From Nymphaea colorata (Eukaryota > Streptophyta > Magnoliopsida > Nymphaeales > Nymphaeaceae), in assembly GCF_008831285.2 (NCBI RefSeq), contig NC_045141.1, positions 18,286,848 through 18,350,847 of the forward strand: 64,000 nucleotides of DNA, given 5' to 3'. Made by a program: the position numbers and the translations under genes. Positions 47,334-60,290 of the stretch are shown piece by piece; within the stretch, counting starts at the first letter, position 1; each line of letters begins with the position of its first letter. The notes below the pieces were generated by a model. That model did no database searches. It was not told where the DNA came from and was given only the letters and a program-made list of their open reading frames with translations.

Positions 47334-49867
47334 GACCTTCTACTGACTTCTAACAAGGGAAACTAACATAAGAAAAAGTAAAAGTCAGTATGCATGAAAT
47401 TGCAAGAAGGAAGCAAATTAACGTGAATTAAACAAAGGCATGTATGACATAGCATGCAAACAGCACATCAAAGAAGGAAAAAGATTATTCCCAAACTGAA
47501 CACAAGAATTAGAGCAACGACGCACATGCTCTGCTGGGCAGAAACAAGAGCAATCTTCTATAATGAGTTGCAAAAAAAAAAAAAGTTATCTGTTTTCTGA
47601 AAGCTTTCAGCAATTTATTATCACATGATTTTAAGTGTCTTTTCCATTCAATGAAGAGGAAGTGCCAGAGCATGTCTTACTTCTCAACTACATAAAGTAG
47701 AATTCATCAGTATTTATTTGTTTTACAGTAGTTAAGATTTACAAATCGCCTCTTTGTTTGGTTCTAAAAGTGAGCAGGAAAAAAAATATAAAGATAATGC
47801 ATAGAAAATTATGAGTTGTTTACCTAAATGCAGTATCTACATTTTTACTATCAAGGGTGTTACAACACCAGGCCCTTTTTTATTGCCATACCCACATTAC
47901 CATCTAGTTCTGCAACAAAATCCTTCTAGATAACCATGGATAAGCTGGTTATAGGGAGACAAGCTAACTGGAGAAATCAGATGTGCATACTTCGGTTGTA
48001 TAGTTGTTTGACCCAGATCATTTTCACATTTTCTGTTTTAACTTTTTTGTATCACTTAGTGTGATCAATGTAAGTTTGTTAAAGCACGTTTTATATTCTA
48101 CCAGTCATAGCTTCCTGAAAATATACAACGAGAAGTCGGCCTTTGTCCGAAAAGTATAATGAAATAATTGGATCTGAGCTAATGCTGTTCATAGTCTGCT
48201 GAACAATTATCAGCAGTGATTTATGAACCTGTAAACGCATGCTTATGATCAAAAATCATTAATTACATGGCTTGTGGAAACCCATAATCCATACCGTCTT
48301 TTTGTTATTGTAGTCTGTAATTTTCCTACGCTTGACGGAAGTAATGAGAAGCATGACAATATTCAGACTCACTGGACAAAGAAACATGTCCTAAGTATTG
48401 ACCCCACACTGTACAATGTACGTGACAAATTTATCCATAAGCTTATTGTGAATATGTGAGTGTCTGTATCTACCAGAGACAGTCACTTTTTCTTACGTAT
48501 AAAAGAAGTGCACATATGCACGAGAGAAGCATCAGCATACAAGAACTGAAAAAATAAGATGACCTACACCAAGACAAAGTTGACTCTAGTACCAAATATA
48601 ACATGAACGATCACGACCTGTTTCAACATCCACTCAGCACTCGTTAACTTGTGAGAAATGCCAATACATTCATTTTGTTCCATAAACCATTTCTTTGCTT
48701 GTCAAAACATCGTGAATCAAAATAATTTTTAAAAAAAACGATGAAACCGTGGTTGATACACATATACATTTTTTTGTTCAAACTTACGCTGTTATGCATA
48801 AGTAACCATGATGTTCATCAAAGTGTGAACTTCAGGAAAAAGAGAAAAATGGAAATATAGCATTTAACCACTATACCTTACAAAGAGTCCAGAAAAAAGA
48901 TCCTCACACCTGAACTCCTCTTGCAAGTAGGAAAAACCCCTCCCTTATCAATGGGACCCACAAGCTACACACCTACAACGTTGGCTTACTAAAGGAGTGA
49001 CACCCCTCGGAATCCCAAGACGACGAACAGCATAACCGGTCGCCAATCTGAAGAACCCATTGGGTCTTGCCCACAAATACTTATGCAATTTAGAGATCCC
49101 AAAGATTGTAAGGTTCAAACTTAAAGAAAATTTCCAAAAAAAAATGAAAATGTAAATGCGAGGCTCCCAGCATATCGTTTTAAGAACAAAAGAACTGTAT
49201 CATCTCAGTCATCACACACCAAAGGGTAATGACAAGCAGACTTTGGTTTTGCCATACTTCTTCAAGAATACGTGCCTGAAAAACAAACAAGCAAAAGGAA
49301 GGAACTTGATGCCTTTGCTCTTTGAAATTTACGTTATTTATTTTCCGTTTGCAGCAAATAGGCAAAAAACACACAGCGACCTCGGAACAATACGAAGCAA
49401 GAAGTTAGCTGCATTTTCTTGGACCAGGCAAATGTTCATCAACGACGGCATCTGCAACGAAGGCGCCTAGAGGGACAAGTTCCCCTTCTCCAACTCAAAC
49501 CCGAGTTACTGCTTGATGGAAAGACCACCAACTACACGTCCGTTTTTGGGTTTCCTATCTAACCCATCGAGCTACTCCTGAGGAATAAACTGACCAGGAA
49601 AGCCGAATGCCGGTGAGTTTCATGAGTTGGTCGAGAAACTCCAATACCATCATGCAACTCCAATCACTCGAGAGCTCCCTCGGCTATTTTTTCACTATCA
49701 GATTGACCTTATCTTAGCTTGGACGACAACACAATGAAAAGAAAAAAAAAGAAGAACGGGTGGGGGTGGGGGTGGGGGTGGGGCAACCATCCACCTCCCC
49801 TTCTCCATAGATCGAAAAGGAAAAGAAAATAACACAATAACCACCAAAAAAGATAGAGAGAGCGTAC
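47334..49867 (-). other. probable leader intron of the hnRNP-like gene
   Basis: About 2.5 kb of AT-rich DNA without coding features. It would run from a donor at about 49867 (ATCTG/GTACGC on the minus strand) to an acceptor about 7 bases before the ATG at 47333. Further leader exons inside it cannot be excluded. A (GGTGGGGGT)-like G-rich patch lies at 49758-49785. Confidence 0.4.
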
Positions 49868-50110
49868 CAGATGAATCGTCGGCACTGAAGAAGAACAGCA
49901 CAACCGCCTGTTCGGCCGAAGAGGAAGAGTGATTAACGGGAAATGTTAGGGTTTCGAGGAGGGGACTCAAGCGGGGGAAATGGGGAGGAGGAGAAGCGTG
50001 GCCACGGCGTTCGGAAGCTCTGGTTAGCCTCGTTCTTTCGCCTCTTCTATTCGATTCGATCGATTTAATCTCTCTCCTCGCCTCCCCTCGGCAGACCGAC
50101 GTTCCTCAGC
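49868..50110 (-). promoter_or_regulatory. candidate leader exon and promoter of the hnRNP-like gene
   Basis: This is a locally GC- and purine-rich island. On the minus strand it ends in a good donor (ATTCATCTG/GTACGCTC at 49867). It is the only promoter-like stretch between this gene and the next. The transcription start was not fixed. Confidence 0.35.
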
Positions 50111-52050
50111 AGCCTTTTATTGCGAAACACGGATTCGTTCACCACCCTCCAGGCAGTACCGGCGCTACCACTAGGTTTATTGCTTTCTAAATTGGAAAAA
50201 ATAAAACAACCTTGTTTGGCGTGGATATTTCCTGAACGAGAAGCTCTCGCAGGGGCGTCCCCTCGTTTTTTGGGTTTTTATATTTAACCTGCAGCAATCT
50301 CAAAATTTTATAAAAAACCTGATTTTTTAATTAAAAATTTCTTCCTACAGTTGTGTTTGTTTCAGTGTGGATCTCACATCGGTGGTTATTTGAGATCTTA
50401 GAGATCCATGGATTTAAGGTCAAACCACTTCTTCATTCGACTTTAAATCTATGGTTTTTAACTTATATCATGAGATGATCTCCCAAAACACACATTTTTA
50501 TGCAATCTGAGGCAGGATCCCCCCTTGAATGTCAATTTTTTACTCACTTGAAAGGAAAAGCGACTGATAATTATCAGGATTATCAAGGGGATGGGTCATT
50601 TGATTACGGATGCAAAACTAGATCCAGCAAACAAAATGGGAATTGAATCCTATACTATTCAGACTTTGGCACATGATTTAGGTGATCAAATTCAAAACCA
50701 AGTCTGAGAACCAACAAGGATCGGAGACAACTACAAGTAAAAAGTATAGATTCAGTTTTGTAATCTTAAGTTCAAATCTGACTTTAGATCCAATCAAGGT
50801 GGTTAGATGATTCAGATCTAACAAACCCAAAACTAGATCCAGCAAACAAAAATGGAATTGAATCCTATACTATTCAGACTTTGGCACATGATTTAGGTGA
50901 TCAAATTCAAGACCAAGTCTGAGAACTACTAAGGATCGGAGACAACTACACGTAAAAAGTATAGATTCAGTTTTGAAATCTTAAGTTCAAATCTGACTTT
51001 AGATCCAATCACGGTAATTAGATTATTCAAATCTAACCCATTTGTTTAATCAAAATAAAAATCCAACTTGGATATGATAAAGTTGGACTTAGAGATGTCT
51101 AATCATGAACATCACATAAGTTTAGATTTCATAAAGATCACAAAGGTAGAACATGTTCCGGACATGTAAAAAATATCTAAAACATAAGCCTAAGCAAATC
51201 TAGTCCAGCGGGGCCATTACATCCAATTTACTTATTAAGGTAGTCAAACAAGTCAGATCTAAATTGGTTTCTTCATCAAAGCCTAAACCCAGCTCAGATA
51301 TGACGAGGTTGGACTTCGTGATGCTTAAACCCGAACAAGGATGGGTCTATTATAATCGAGAGTGGGAGATCTCCAACTTCTCATGTTTGTGCCACTTAAC
51401 AAAGTTGTTTGATAAAATTCAGCCCTTTTAACCACTGTAATCTTATCTTTTTCAGTTTATTCTAAGACCATTCTTTTGATGGGGCATAGAGTAGCTGATT
51501 GGACTAACGAGAGAGTAAAAGCCTAGTTAACGAGTGTCTCGCTTCCACCTGGATCCTAAAATAACCCTAGACCTTGGGGATGGAGGGAGAGAGAAGTGGT
51601 TTCAACTTCTCATCGAATCGCTTAGGACCATCCTTTTGTCGTACTCCTCCAATGCCAGTGCCAGTGATACAAATAACACAAAACCTATTCAGAAGTTCCA
51701 ATCAACCTCCATTGCTTGTGGCAAGCTTCTGCAATATGGGTTCCACTAATGGCTGCACTACACAAGAAATGAACTGACCTTTTCTAAGGTTAATCATCCA
51801 AGCGCGATTCTTTGTTGCAACTCTAATGTGTCGCTTGATTTTATTATGTTGTTGTTGTAGTACCACGAGTTAAGGTGAGGCCCCAGCTTCAATACTAACT
51901 GTGAAGATCCATACGTTGATAACCACACACAACCGCGTACCAATATTGCCGATACTTTGCATATACACGAGTTAACACAGCAGAGACAGTAAGTTGAATG
52001 GATGAACCCCTGAATTCACGTTACACCCTCCCACTTTCCAGTATTTTTTT
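50111..52050. other. intergenic, with a recent tandem duplication
   Basis: Holds the 215-bp duplication at 50613-51040. The preceding stretch (50347-50520, with agatcttagagatccatgg and a partial reverse match further on) looks like an old short element with weak ends. Downstream is AT-rich unrecognised DNA and the TXNL4B-like 3' flank. Confidence 0.4.
50613..51040. repeat. 215-bp tandem duplication
   Basis: Copy 1 (50613-50827) and copy 2 (50828 to about 51040) start caaaactagatccagcaaac and end gactttagatccaatca plus a few bases. They differ at few positions, which points to a recent unequal event. Confidence 0.92.
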
Positions 52051-55000
52051 CTACAAATCTTTGAATAGCAACTGGAATTTGGGTATTCTCTCAGGAGGCA
52101 GAGGACAGGTCACGATCAACTTGCCTTTCATAGCTCCTCTAAATATTGCCTGAAAATGAATGAAATAGCAAAATAAACACCAGGCTTGCAGAAAACCTTC
52201 ATTTTTATTTTTTTTATAGAAACGCCTCTGATGATAGCAACTTGAATACCGGGTTAATCAAGGAGAATATCTGCAGCACTGACGTTGAAAACAAATACAA
52301 ATTAAATATTACATGATCACATCATAATTTTTAATGGCACGTCCCGTTAAAAGAATAAATTCTAAGAGAGATCATTAATAAATACCTAGCGATAACAGTT
52401 CTAAATTGTCCATCAACTCATTCATTAACAACGAGATCAAAAGAAGATATCATCGGCAAGAAAACAAGATTCTACTTCTTGTATCGAGAAGCCAGCTCTT
52501 AGAAATGAAGCATCGCAGGGGGTCAAGTAGTTGTGGGACCAAAATATGCACGGTTGTGTACACGTGCTGTGGGTGGGTGAAACAGGAGGGAGAGGGGTTA
52601 CAATAAATTTACTGGAAAGCATTAATCGAAGCAACTGGCTAAAGTAAACTGTAAGAATGTAAAGCATGCCACTACAAATGGTAGGGAGCCATACTCCCAG
52701 CAGTTTGCATCGGAAGGCATGCCACTATAATCATTTAAAGTTATTGGACTGGAGGAAGCAAAACACGTCACTAATAAAATGTGGCTTTATAATGAACCTG
52801 GTCCATCATTATATGCTGCAAGAATGCATGGTTCCAATGTTCTTCTAGATGTAGAAACCACCATCAGATTATCAGAATGGTGTAAAGTGAATTCGTGGGG
52901 TCACGATTGTTTTTATGATTGCACATGTGCTAGCCAGAAAATATACAACATCTTTAGTTAATAAAATTAATAGCCACAAATTCCAGGCCTTGAATAGCAT
53001 AATGATTGTGAAAGTCTAGAACTGGTAGATAACTCTCCCAATTGTAGAATAAAAAATTTAAATTGGAAAAGGTGCAATATTCATGTGTGAATGATAATAC
53101 CAACTTAACAATGAGGGAGAAGCCAACCACTGGCATATCTCATCCATGCATGTTCTTCACATAGAATGAGAAGAGAGAAAAAGAACCAATCATCCAGCCC
53201 TGGTTTCTGCTTTGTTATTAATCATATTTTTTGGCATTTCTTTCCACTAAACTTCAGAATACAACCTAAAACCATCCAATGAAATTCTTTTGCAGTGTGG
53301 GGAAATGGGAGTGAGATGCCAACTACAGCAGGCTAACCACAATTTTCATCTTCAGCGTGGACCAGAAAAAGGAATGCCCAAACTCATTCAAAGTCTAAGT
53401 TCTGATGGGATACCCCACATATATCAATAAGATAAATCCAAGGGCATCGAACAGCTGCTAGCAATATTGTAGCTTCATATCGTATCATATGATATGTAAC
53501 ATAACTATGCCAAAATACATTATTATACACCTTTGAACTAGTTACACAGGTGCAACACAATCATATCACACTCATCTGACATGGTGTCTATGGAAATTAA
53601 AGTTGATAGTTGATACCAACCATTCTTTGTGTGGTTTTTGGGTGTGGGACCCCTCCATGCATGCTCCATGGACACCCTTAGGAGCTGTTTGGTGGGGACA
53701 TCTTATTGTTTTGGAAAGGAAAATGTCAATTGTAATGAAAGTTGCTTGTGAGAGTTTGATTTTACATTGCAGAAAGATAACTTTTACTCTTTTTGTCTGA
53801 GAGAGCTTATTCTTACCAATAGTAGCTATAAAATTTGCATTGTCTATCGTAGACTTCTCATTCTTTTGGTTTTTAAAGATACTTTGCTTTTCATCTACTT
53901 AGAATACTGAAGGTATTTTTCTCTCATTAATCTTTGACTAGACTTAACAAGGACCAAATCAGTTGAAAGACATGATCATCCTATACACCAATACTGTCAG
54001 TTGCACATGTTGTTTGTTTTGTGGCAAACATCTGACGGGTGACCTTAGTAGGTTTAAGATGCATACAATTGGTGGCTAAGAGAGTTCTTCATATTTTGTA
54101 TCATCATGCATCCTCGTAAATCATGGAGGAGTTCCCTACTTTCACCCAGAGAAACATGAAGGTTGTTACTGAAAACCCAAATCCAGATGGTTAAGATAGT
54201 GTTCCTGACTCTAAAGCTTAAGACATACAATATGAACTAATAATCCTTGATTCTGAAGATCAAGACACACTAGGTAATTTGATAATGCCTTATTTTGAAG
54301 ATGAGGATGTCATGCCAACAGCATCAGCAACACCACAGTATGACCAGCATCATATCAGCAGAAATAAACAGGAGCAAGAGAACCTAGTGAAGTGATAAAG
54401 CTTTTATTTTAGATACATATTCTCTCCTACTTTTATTAGTGTAAGCTTCTAAAAAGTTTTATTATTAGGGATTTGAATTTATAATGATGTATTTGAAGAC
54501 TTTAAGTTTTGCTCCTACCTTATGTATTAAAGACTTTGGTTCTAAGTTGATTTGATGAACTTACTCTGTAAGTGAGAAAAAATCTGTTTAATTGGTGTGC
54601 TTGCTGCTTCGTTACTTTTTTATAAAACTTGTGCTTAAGCGAAGCAAGTTTTTCCATAGGGAACTTTTCCCCTATTTGTCCTGGTATTTCATAATGTTTT
54701 GCCCTATTTGTCCTAGTATTTTATAAATTTTGCATGATTTCTTATATTAAAAAATTATAATCTTTTTAAAGCTATACTACATTTCTAACTATTGGCCCAA
54801 CCAGCACGTGTGACATTATGCACTTCACAACATCAGTTGCTGGTGCTAACTGTGCTAGCTAGGCCATATTCATTGTACACATTTAGATTACATAGTAGTT
54901 GAGGTTGACTTTGTTTTTTCAGTTTTCTTAGATGGGATGCAACAGTGGTTCAGCTGCACCAATTTGAGCTCTTATGTCACTAAATGGTTTTAGTGGTGCA

Positions 55001-58000
55001 CTCCACCAAAAAGTATATCCTGATGAATCCTCTGTTTGGAACTGGAACTAGGTGGGAAACTACCGAGCTTCTTGGATGAGGAAATTTTCCCTGGCCTCAA
55101 ATGTTGTCCTATTCTAGCTGCTGCTTGCTGTAAAAATTCCCAGCAGATATCTAACTTTTCCACCAAACATGTCCTCAATATTAGACTACCTTCGACCTGA
55201 AGGCCTTGAGTCTCTGACCTAGCCAAGCATGAGAACCATGAGAATCTAAGTTTCTTTCCTTGTGATTTGGTTTGACATTTTCCCACTTAACTGCATGTCT
55301 CAAACTTAGGAAACAGCCTAGCAGCCTACATAATGGTCATTTTCTTGAAATATAAATTTCCTTATGATCCATATGATTGCATGGATAGAGTTTTAAACTC
55401 TATAACAACCTTCCCTCAATCAGCATTACCAATTGATTTGTGTGCAAATTTCCTTCTCTTTAGCATTTATTTAACTGCAGTTGTTTCCTTCTACAGCCCA
55501 GTGAATGCTTGTTTGCAGTTTGTTGCCACTCTAAGCCTATTGCACAATTGTCATTTCTTCCATTGGCAGACAAGTAAGCACTGCCTGAAACAGAGAAAAC
55601 CCACAAAGCTACCAGATGGAGCAAAGGTTTTCTTCACTCGTACAACTTGTGGCTTTTGCAACTAATTCTGAAAAATGAAGTACCAAAAGTTCATTTTGTT
55701 AACAGGGCTAGACCCAGTCAGTTGCATCAGCAAGACAGGATTCTGAGCCACCTGTGTGTCAATTAGGGAAATTGGAGTTTCAGTATACCACTCATCCACG
55801 CGACTAAGAAATTGTGTTCATCTATCTTCTTTCTTGGAACTAACTGGCTTGGATTGGATTTCCACATTCTAGCTCTGTTTTCCTTGTCCAGTTATTCATA
55901 TACTGAAACATTAACAGAGAGCCAACCAGCAGCTGTTTGTTGTGGTAAAGGAGAATCAAAGGTACAACACACAAGTCGCAAAACTTATATCATTATTCAT
56001 AATACAAAATTGAAGTGTGAAAGGGGAAAAAGTTTATGCTAGTAAGCAGCATACCTCAACAACATCAATAAAATCTTGCTTCCTTTGGAAGATACCAACC
56101 CATTTAGTATGGTCCGGAGTCCTGAGTCACAAGTGATATAAAGACACCTCACTATACAATTCTAATAGTAACACTGATAACACGAAAAAACTGATGCATG
56201 AAGGCAATAAAGAAAAGGAGAAAAAGAATGCAAGGCATATTACATAAGGAAAAAAATACAGCCAATGGAGATGAAACAAACATCAGCAAGCATACCTCCT
56301 ATTAAGCACACTTACGTTAGGACCGTGCTTCGATTTACAAAGAAGTACAATATCCATGTGTTGCCCAACAGCAAGGCAACACACTGCTTTTACATCCTCA
56401 TCTCAAAAAATGCCATTTCCATATAAAAGTATTTTGGTTAGATTATCATATCGATCTACATATTTTCAAAAAACATTACCATTATTCTCTACATTTTTAC
56501 ATCCAAATGAAGAGATTTTTGTCAATAGCAGCTCTACTAGAGCCTGTAGCAGCCTTTGGCCGCCTTCAGTAAAAGATTTTCCTTGTTTAATAGAAGCTAC
56601 TCATATTCAATATGGCATCCAAATGACAAAAAATATTATCACCTTTTAGCATATCTTATTTTTACACATTTTAAAAATGAACGGATCACAAGAAGGGTAC
56701 TCAGTTGTTGAGGACCTGAGACAGCTTTGAGGCCAAAACACGTTGTTTAACGCAAAGTAGATATACTAACCATAATTGACAATTGAAAGATGGCAAAGTG
56801 CGAGGCTTGATAAGTTGAAGAGAAAGATTTGGAATGGAGTTGTCTGTTCCTAACCATTAATATAAAGTAATATACGTAAAACATTCTTGCTAGATTAAGT
56901 ACAGTCTCATTCTCTAGCCTGTATAGCAACAGTAACTTCTTTTATGTCTAGGCATATTTCATCAGAACACATGTAACATTTTACAAATAAATGTAGCAAA
57001 AAAGTAGTCATTGTAATGAATCATCAAGGAGTGCTGAAGTAAAAGAAAAAGAGAAATACAGAATGAGAAATTTGATATGAGTCAAAATATTACCCAGAGT
57101 CCATCTTCATGTGATGAGCATTAAAGAAAAAGATAGTAGACGGAATCCTTGTGATGTCAAAATATTTAACATAGACTTGGATCTCTTCAGAATCAACATC
57201 TACCAGTGCAACAGTTGCAAACTTGGAAATTTCTTGTGAAGACTTTGCAATCTGTTGATAATACTTAAACATAGATATCAAACGAAATGAAGAACTAGAA
57301 AAAAAGAGCAAGAATGCTATCTAGGAATGAACAAGGCAAGAACATGATCATATATATATATATCAGTTGATCATTAGATCAAATGCAATTAGCAGAAGAA
57401 ACTAGTGTCTCTATGCAGCATACATGACTAAATCACCAGAACAGCAAGTTTATGAAAATAGTACAATAACTGCAGGAGAAATAGCAACATCAAGGTCATC
57501 GTCAACGATAACAAGAAGGTGTTCCTATGCTTGAGTTCAACATTCATAGTTCCAATCTAGTGAGGGTATCGCTTTGCTTCATTAAATGTAGTAGGTTCAG
57601 GGTGAAAATGAATAGCAAGTAAAGAGGCTCTATGTTAAAATAAATAATAAGACACATATTTGTAGGAGGCCTAGTGGTTCTATTATCTACATAATCTCCT
57701 AAGGGTAGATTGAAAGTCAAACTTTGGAATGGATTGTTTCTTCTTCTATGACAAGCAGTAAAATCTTTAGATAGCCAACATTCCTTTGGGTTTCCATTAT
57801 CAAGAAAGGAATCATATGAATCATCAATAATAGATTCATTACTAAGCGCAGCCATTGTTAGTTTGTGCTCATTATGTTAGCCACCATTCCACTGCATAAA
57901 TCATAAAGAAAATAGTACTCCTGATCATGTTTGGATTTATTCCTATCACGTCCATTTTTGAGAAAAAATCACATGAAGATGCATAAAGTTTATCTTCTTC

Positions 58001-59150
58001 AAGTATCCTTTTTGGATTTCTGAATACCCAATAAAACCAAATTTAAAAGCTTTAAGAGAAAGTTTGTCATTTTTGTCATTTAAAGCAGAGCACTTACAAG
58101 TTACAACAAAGAATTCTTTCATCGATTTTACTTTGGTTAAATATAATAAATCTTTTGAAAGAGAGAGACATTCTCCAAAGTCTTTGAAGGCATGTGTAGA
58201 ATTAAGAATGGCTTTCCCCCAAAATTATTTTGGAAGGTTTTTAGAAATAAGAAGAGTTCCAATTGTCTCAATAATATGTCTATGTACTTTTTCTTTTTTT
58301 TGGGTAACACATTTTGTTGAGAAGTTTCTAGACAGGATCTTTGATGCAATATTCCTTTTTTTTCAAGATAGTTCTAAAAATCTCTTGAAAAATATTCCTC
58401 TTCTAAATTATGTCTAAGAGCTTTAACGTAAGCATTAACTTGAATTCCAATCATATTACAGAAAATTTTGATGTGAGAAAGGGCATCAGATTTTTTTAAG
58501 AAAATAAATCTAAAGATATCTAGGAAAATCATCAACAATTACCAAATAAAAAGAAAATCCACCTTTGGAGTCAATGAGAGCAAGTCCCCCCTACATCAAA
58601 ATGAATAAACTCAAAAGAAGATTTTTGATACAAAGATAAGTTCTATTCTCAAGGTAAAAAACAAAAATTCCTTTTTTCTAATAATGCAGTTATTGCATAC
58701 GAAATTTTTTGCTTTGTTGGCAGGTGACATCTTATCAAATGTTTCTAATCAACAACAAAATAGAAAAATTATAAGCACTTTGTGGATCTTAGTAGAGAGG
58801 GATTGAAATTTTTTCTGTCCAAATTAAACAGGGTATGATGATGCGACTAAACCTTCTAATAGATGCAACCATGTATATCAAAAAGAAAAAAAAATGGATG
58901 AGATTTTCTCATGTTGTAGTTGAGCTTTTTAAAAATATAAACATGAAACCCAAAATAACAGTATACATTTTAACTAGATAATCAATCAGAAATGGAGAAA
59001 AGGATTCAAAAAACATACAATCTCATCAAGTTGCAGGCAGCCGATATCTGATTGTCTACCAAAGCGCAGGACAAGAACCTTGTCAATTGTATCTCTGATA
59101 ATGTTGTCAACTTCATGCTTCGTTCTTAGTGTTGTCAAAATATAACTCAT
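52051..59150 (-). CDS. TXNL4B/DIM1-like thioredoxin-fold protein (U5 snRNP-related)
   Basis: Four coding exons, 59150-59019, 57251-57094, 56121-56055 and 52149-52051, give 151 aa, matching the 149-aa human TXNL4B (DLP) and plant At3g24730-type proteins. DIM1 family members are thioredoxin-fold proteins without the CxxC redox pair and act in pre-mRNA splicing and cell-cycle progression. Diagnostic stretches are VLVLRFGRQSD, KFATVALVDVDSEE, YFDITRIPSTIFFFNAHHMK, KQDFIDVVE and the tail RGAMKGKLIV...PLPPERIPKFQLLF. I separate it from the closer DIM1/YLS8 (142 aa) by the HHMKMDSG and PPERIPKF segments. All phases agree. Introns are long for so small a protein: 1.77, 0.97 and 3.9 kb. Intron 1 holds a Copia fossil and intron 3 holds a hAT zinc-finger remnant. 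A leader exon lies near 60.2 kb. Confidence 0.92.
54008..54411 (+). mobile_element. remnant of a hAT-type transposase (BED zinc finger)
   Basis: Plus-strand codons 54008-54076 read CCLFCGKHLTGDLSRFKMHT, a BED finger with the Cys-x2-Cys, GDLSRFK and His features typical of plant hAT transposases. A stop follows. From 54123 a second open stretch (MEEFPTFTQRNMK...) runs on through two stops to about 54411 with acidic codons (DSEDQDTLG, YFEDEDVMP). No dimerisation domain and no terminal repeats were found. It lies antisense in intron 3 of the TXNL4B-like gene. Confidence 0.55.
54670..54733. repeat. 32-bp imperfect tandem doublet
   Basis: Unit ccctatttgtcct.gtattt.ataa.tttt occurs at 54670-54701 and 54702-54733, within intron 3 of the TXNL4B-like gene. 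Confidence 0.75.
57545..58950 (-). mobile_element. Ty1/Copia retrotransposon fragment (integrase region), fossil
   Basis: On the minus strand, pieces in several frames resemble the Copia integrase core (HFDVGGLALIDSKGG, then an FYLVIVDDF-like piece), the following PSKTLENVSLFQKIY segment, and a linker towards the reverse transcriptase. It is broken many times. No long terminal repeats, reverse transcriptase or primer-binding site were found, so only an internal part remains. It sits in intron 1 of the TXNL4B-like gene, in the same orientation. The decay suggests an old insertion. Confidence 0.7.
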
Positions 59151-60290
59151 CCTGCATGATAAAAGTTTTATGGCATGGATCTTGCATATCCAATTTGTCG
59201 ATAAACTACAAACAGCAATAAGTTACATGATGGTGGTGGTAAGGACTTTGATTAAAAGATTGATTACAAAAATCTAAAGTACTTTAGAAGAAGTTTGCAG
59301 TGCCTTGACAAGCCTTATTGTCAACCTGAGTAAGCAATCACAAATGCAAAATACAGTGGCTTAATGCTTATCATCCGCCCAATAATATAGTAAATCTCGT
59401 GAAATAAGAGACCCATTATCCGTTGCTCGAATTGGGTGATACATGTAATCTTCTCACAAAAACCTTTAGAAGTCAAATTCACAGGTCCAAGTCACATTCT
59501 TTAAATGAAAACAATCAGAAAAAATCAGGAAATCCAGAAAAGAAATTATGGCTGATTCCATGCAACAAAATTCGAACTTTCATGGTATTGACCCGTATCT
59601 TACGATATGTGGTGTGCCAACCCATATCGTATGATACGGACTTTATGTGGTAAGATTCGTACTATACATATAAAATCCACCCACTACCTATTTGCGATAT
59701 GGGTGGTGTATTGTATTGTAAAATTTAAAAAAAAAAAAAAAAAAAAAAGCTGTACGTTCACATCATATGATACGTAGAACACGGCAAAAAACATAACAAT
59801 GCAAGCCTCTCTATGTAGTGATATGTACCACAGTACCAGCCAATACAATGAGCAAACTGATACAGTGCCAGTACCTAAATCCCAACTGAAGTGACCGCTT
59901 ATGCGAAACTAATTGGATGTCAATGATACTCGACTCTGTGCAGAATAAGATAATCAAAATTAAATAGATCGTTTCAATTCGAGTCAATCTAAAAATAGGA
60001 AATGGCATCAGACGAACAGAGGAAATCGGAGAAGCACAACCCCCGAAGGCCTGTTTCTATCAGGAAGGATGAAGAAAAAGGACTTAACAGCAACAACAAA
60101 AAAAGAAGGAACAGAAACATTCTCATAGTACGGTTGAGAAAAATGAGATGGAGAGCGAGATACCTGTGAACACTCTGCTCCTCCAGAAATTAGTCGGGAA
60201 AGCAGGAAGCGATAACACCAGACAAAAAGGTGGGAGAGGGAAGAAGAGTACCAAGAAGGAGCTCTCCGCTCCCAAATGTTCTTCATTCTC
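59151..60290 (-). other. leader exon and leader intron of the TXNL4B-like gene
   Basis: The coding exon begins one base before the ATG, after a minus-strand atgcag acceptor (59154-59152). A leader exon from about 60290 to 60164 ends in CACAG/GTATCTC. Between them is an AT-rich intron with a poly-A run near 59730 and a patch of gatacg/cgtatc words (59585-59640), which is probably repeat-derived. The leader contains an ATG at 60286 that opens an upstream ORF. Confidence 0.55.

Noticed and set aside
54990-55286. 98-codon minus-strand open frame
   Set aside because: No known domain. It lies in a long intron among transposon remnants.
55333-55665. Plus-strand open frame with a YDPYDCMDR word recalling malectin-like receptor kinases
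   Set aside because: The resemblance is too short, nothing else in the frame fits, and it lies in an intron of the TXNL4B-like gene on the opposite strand.
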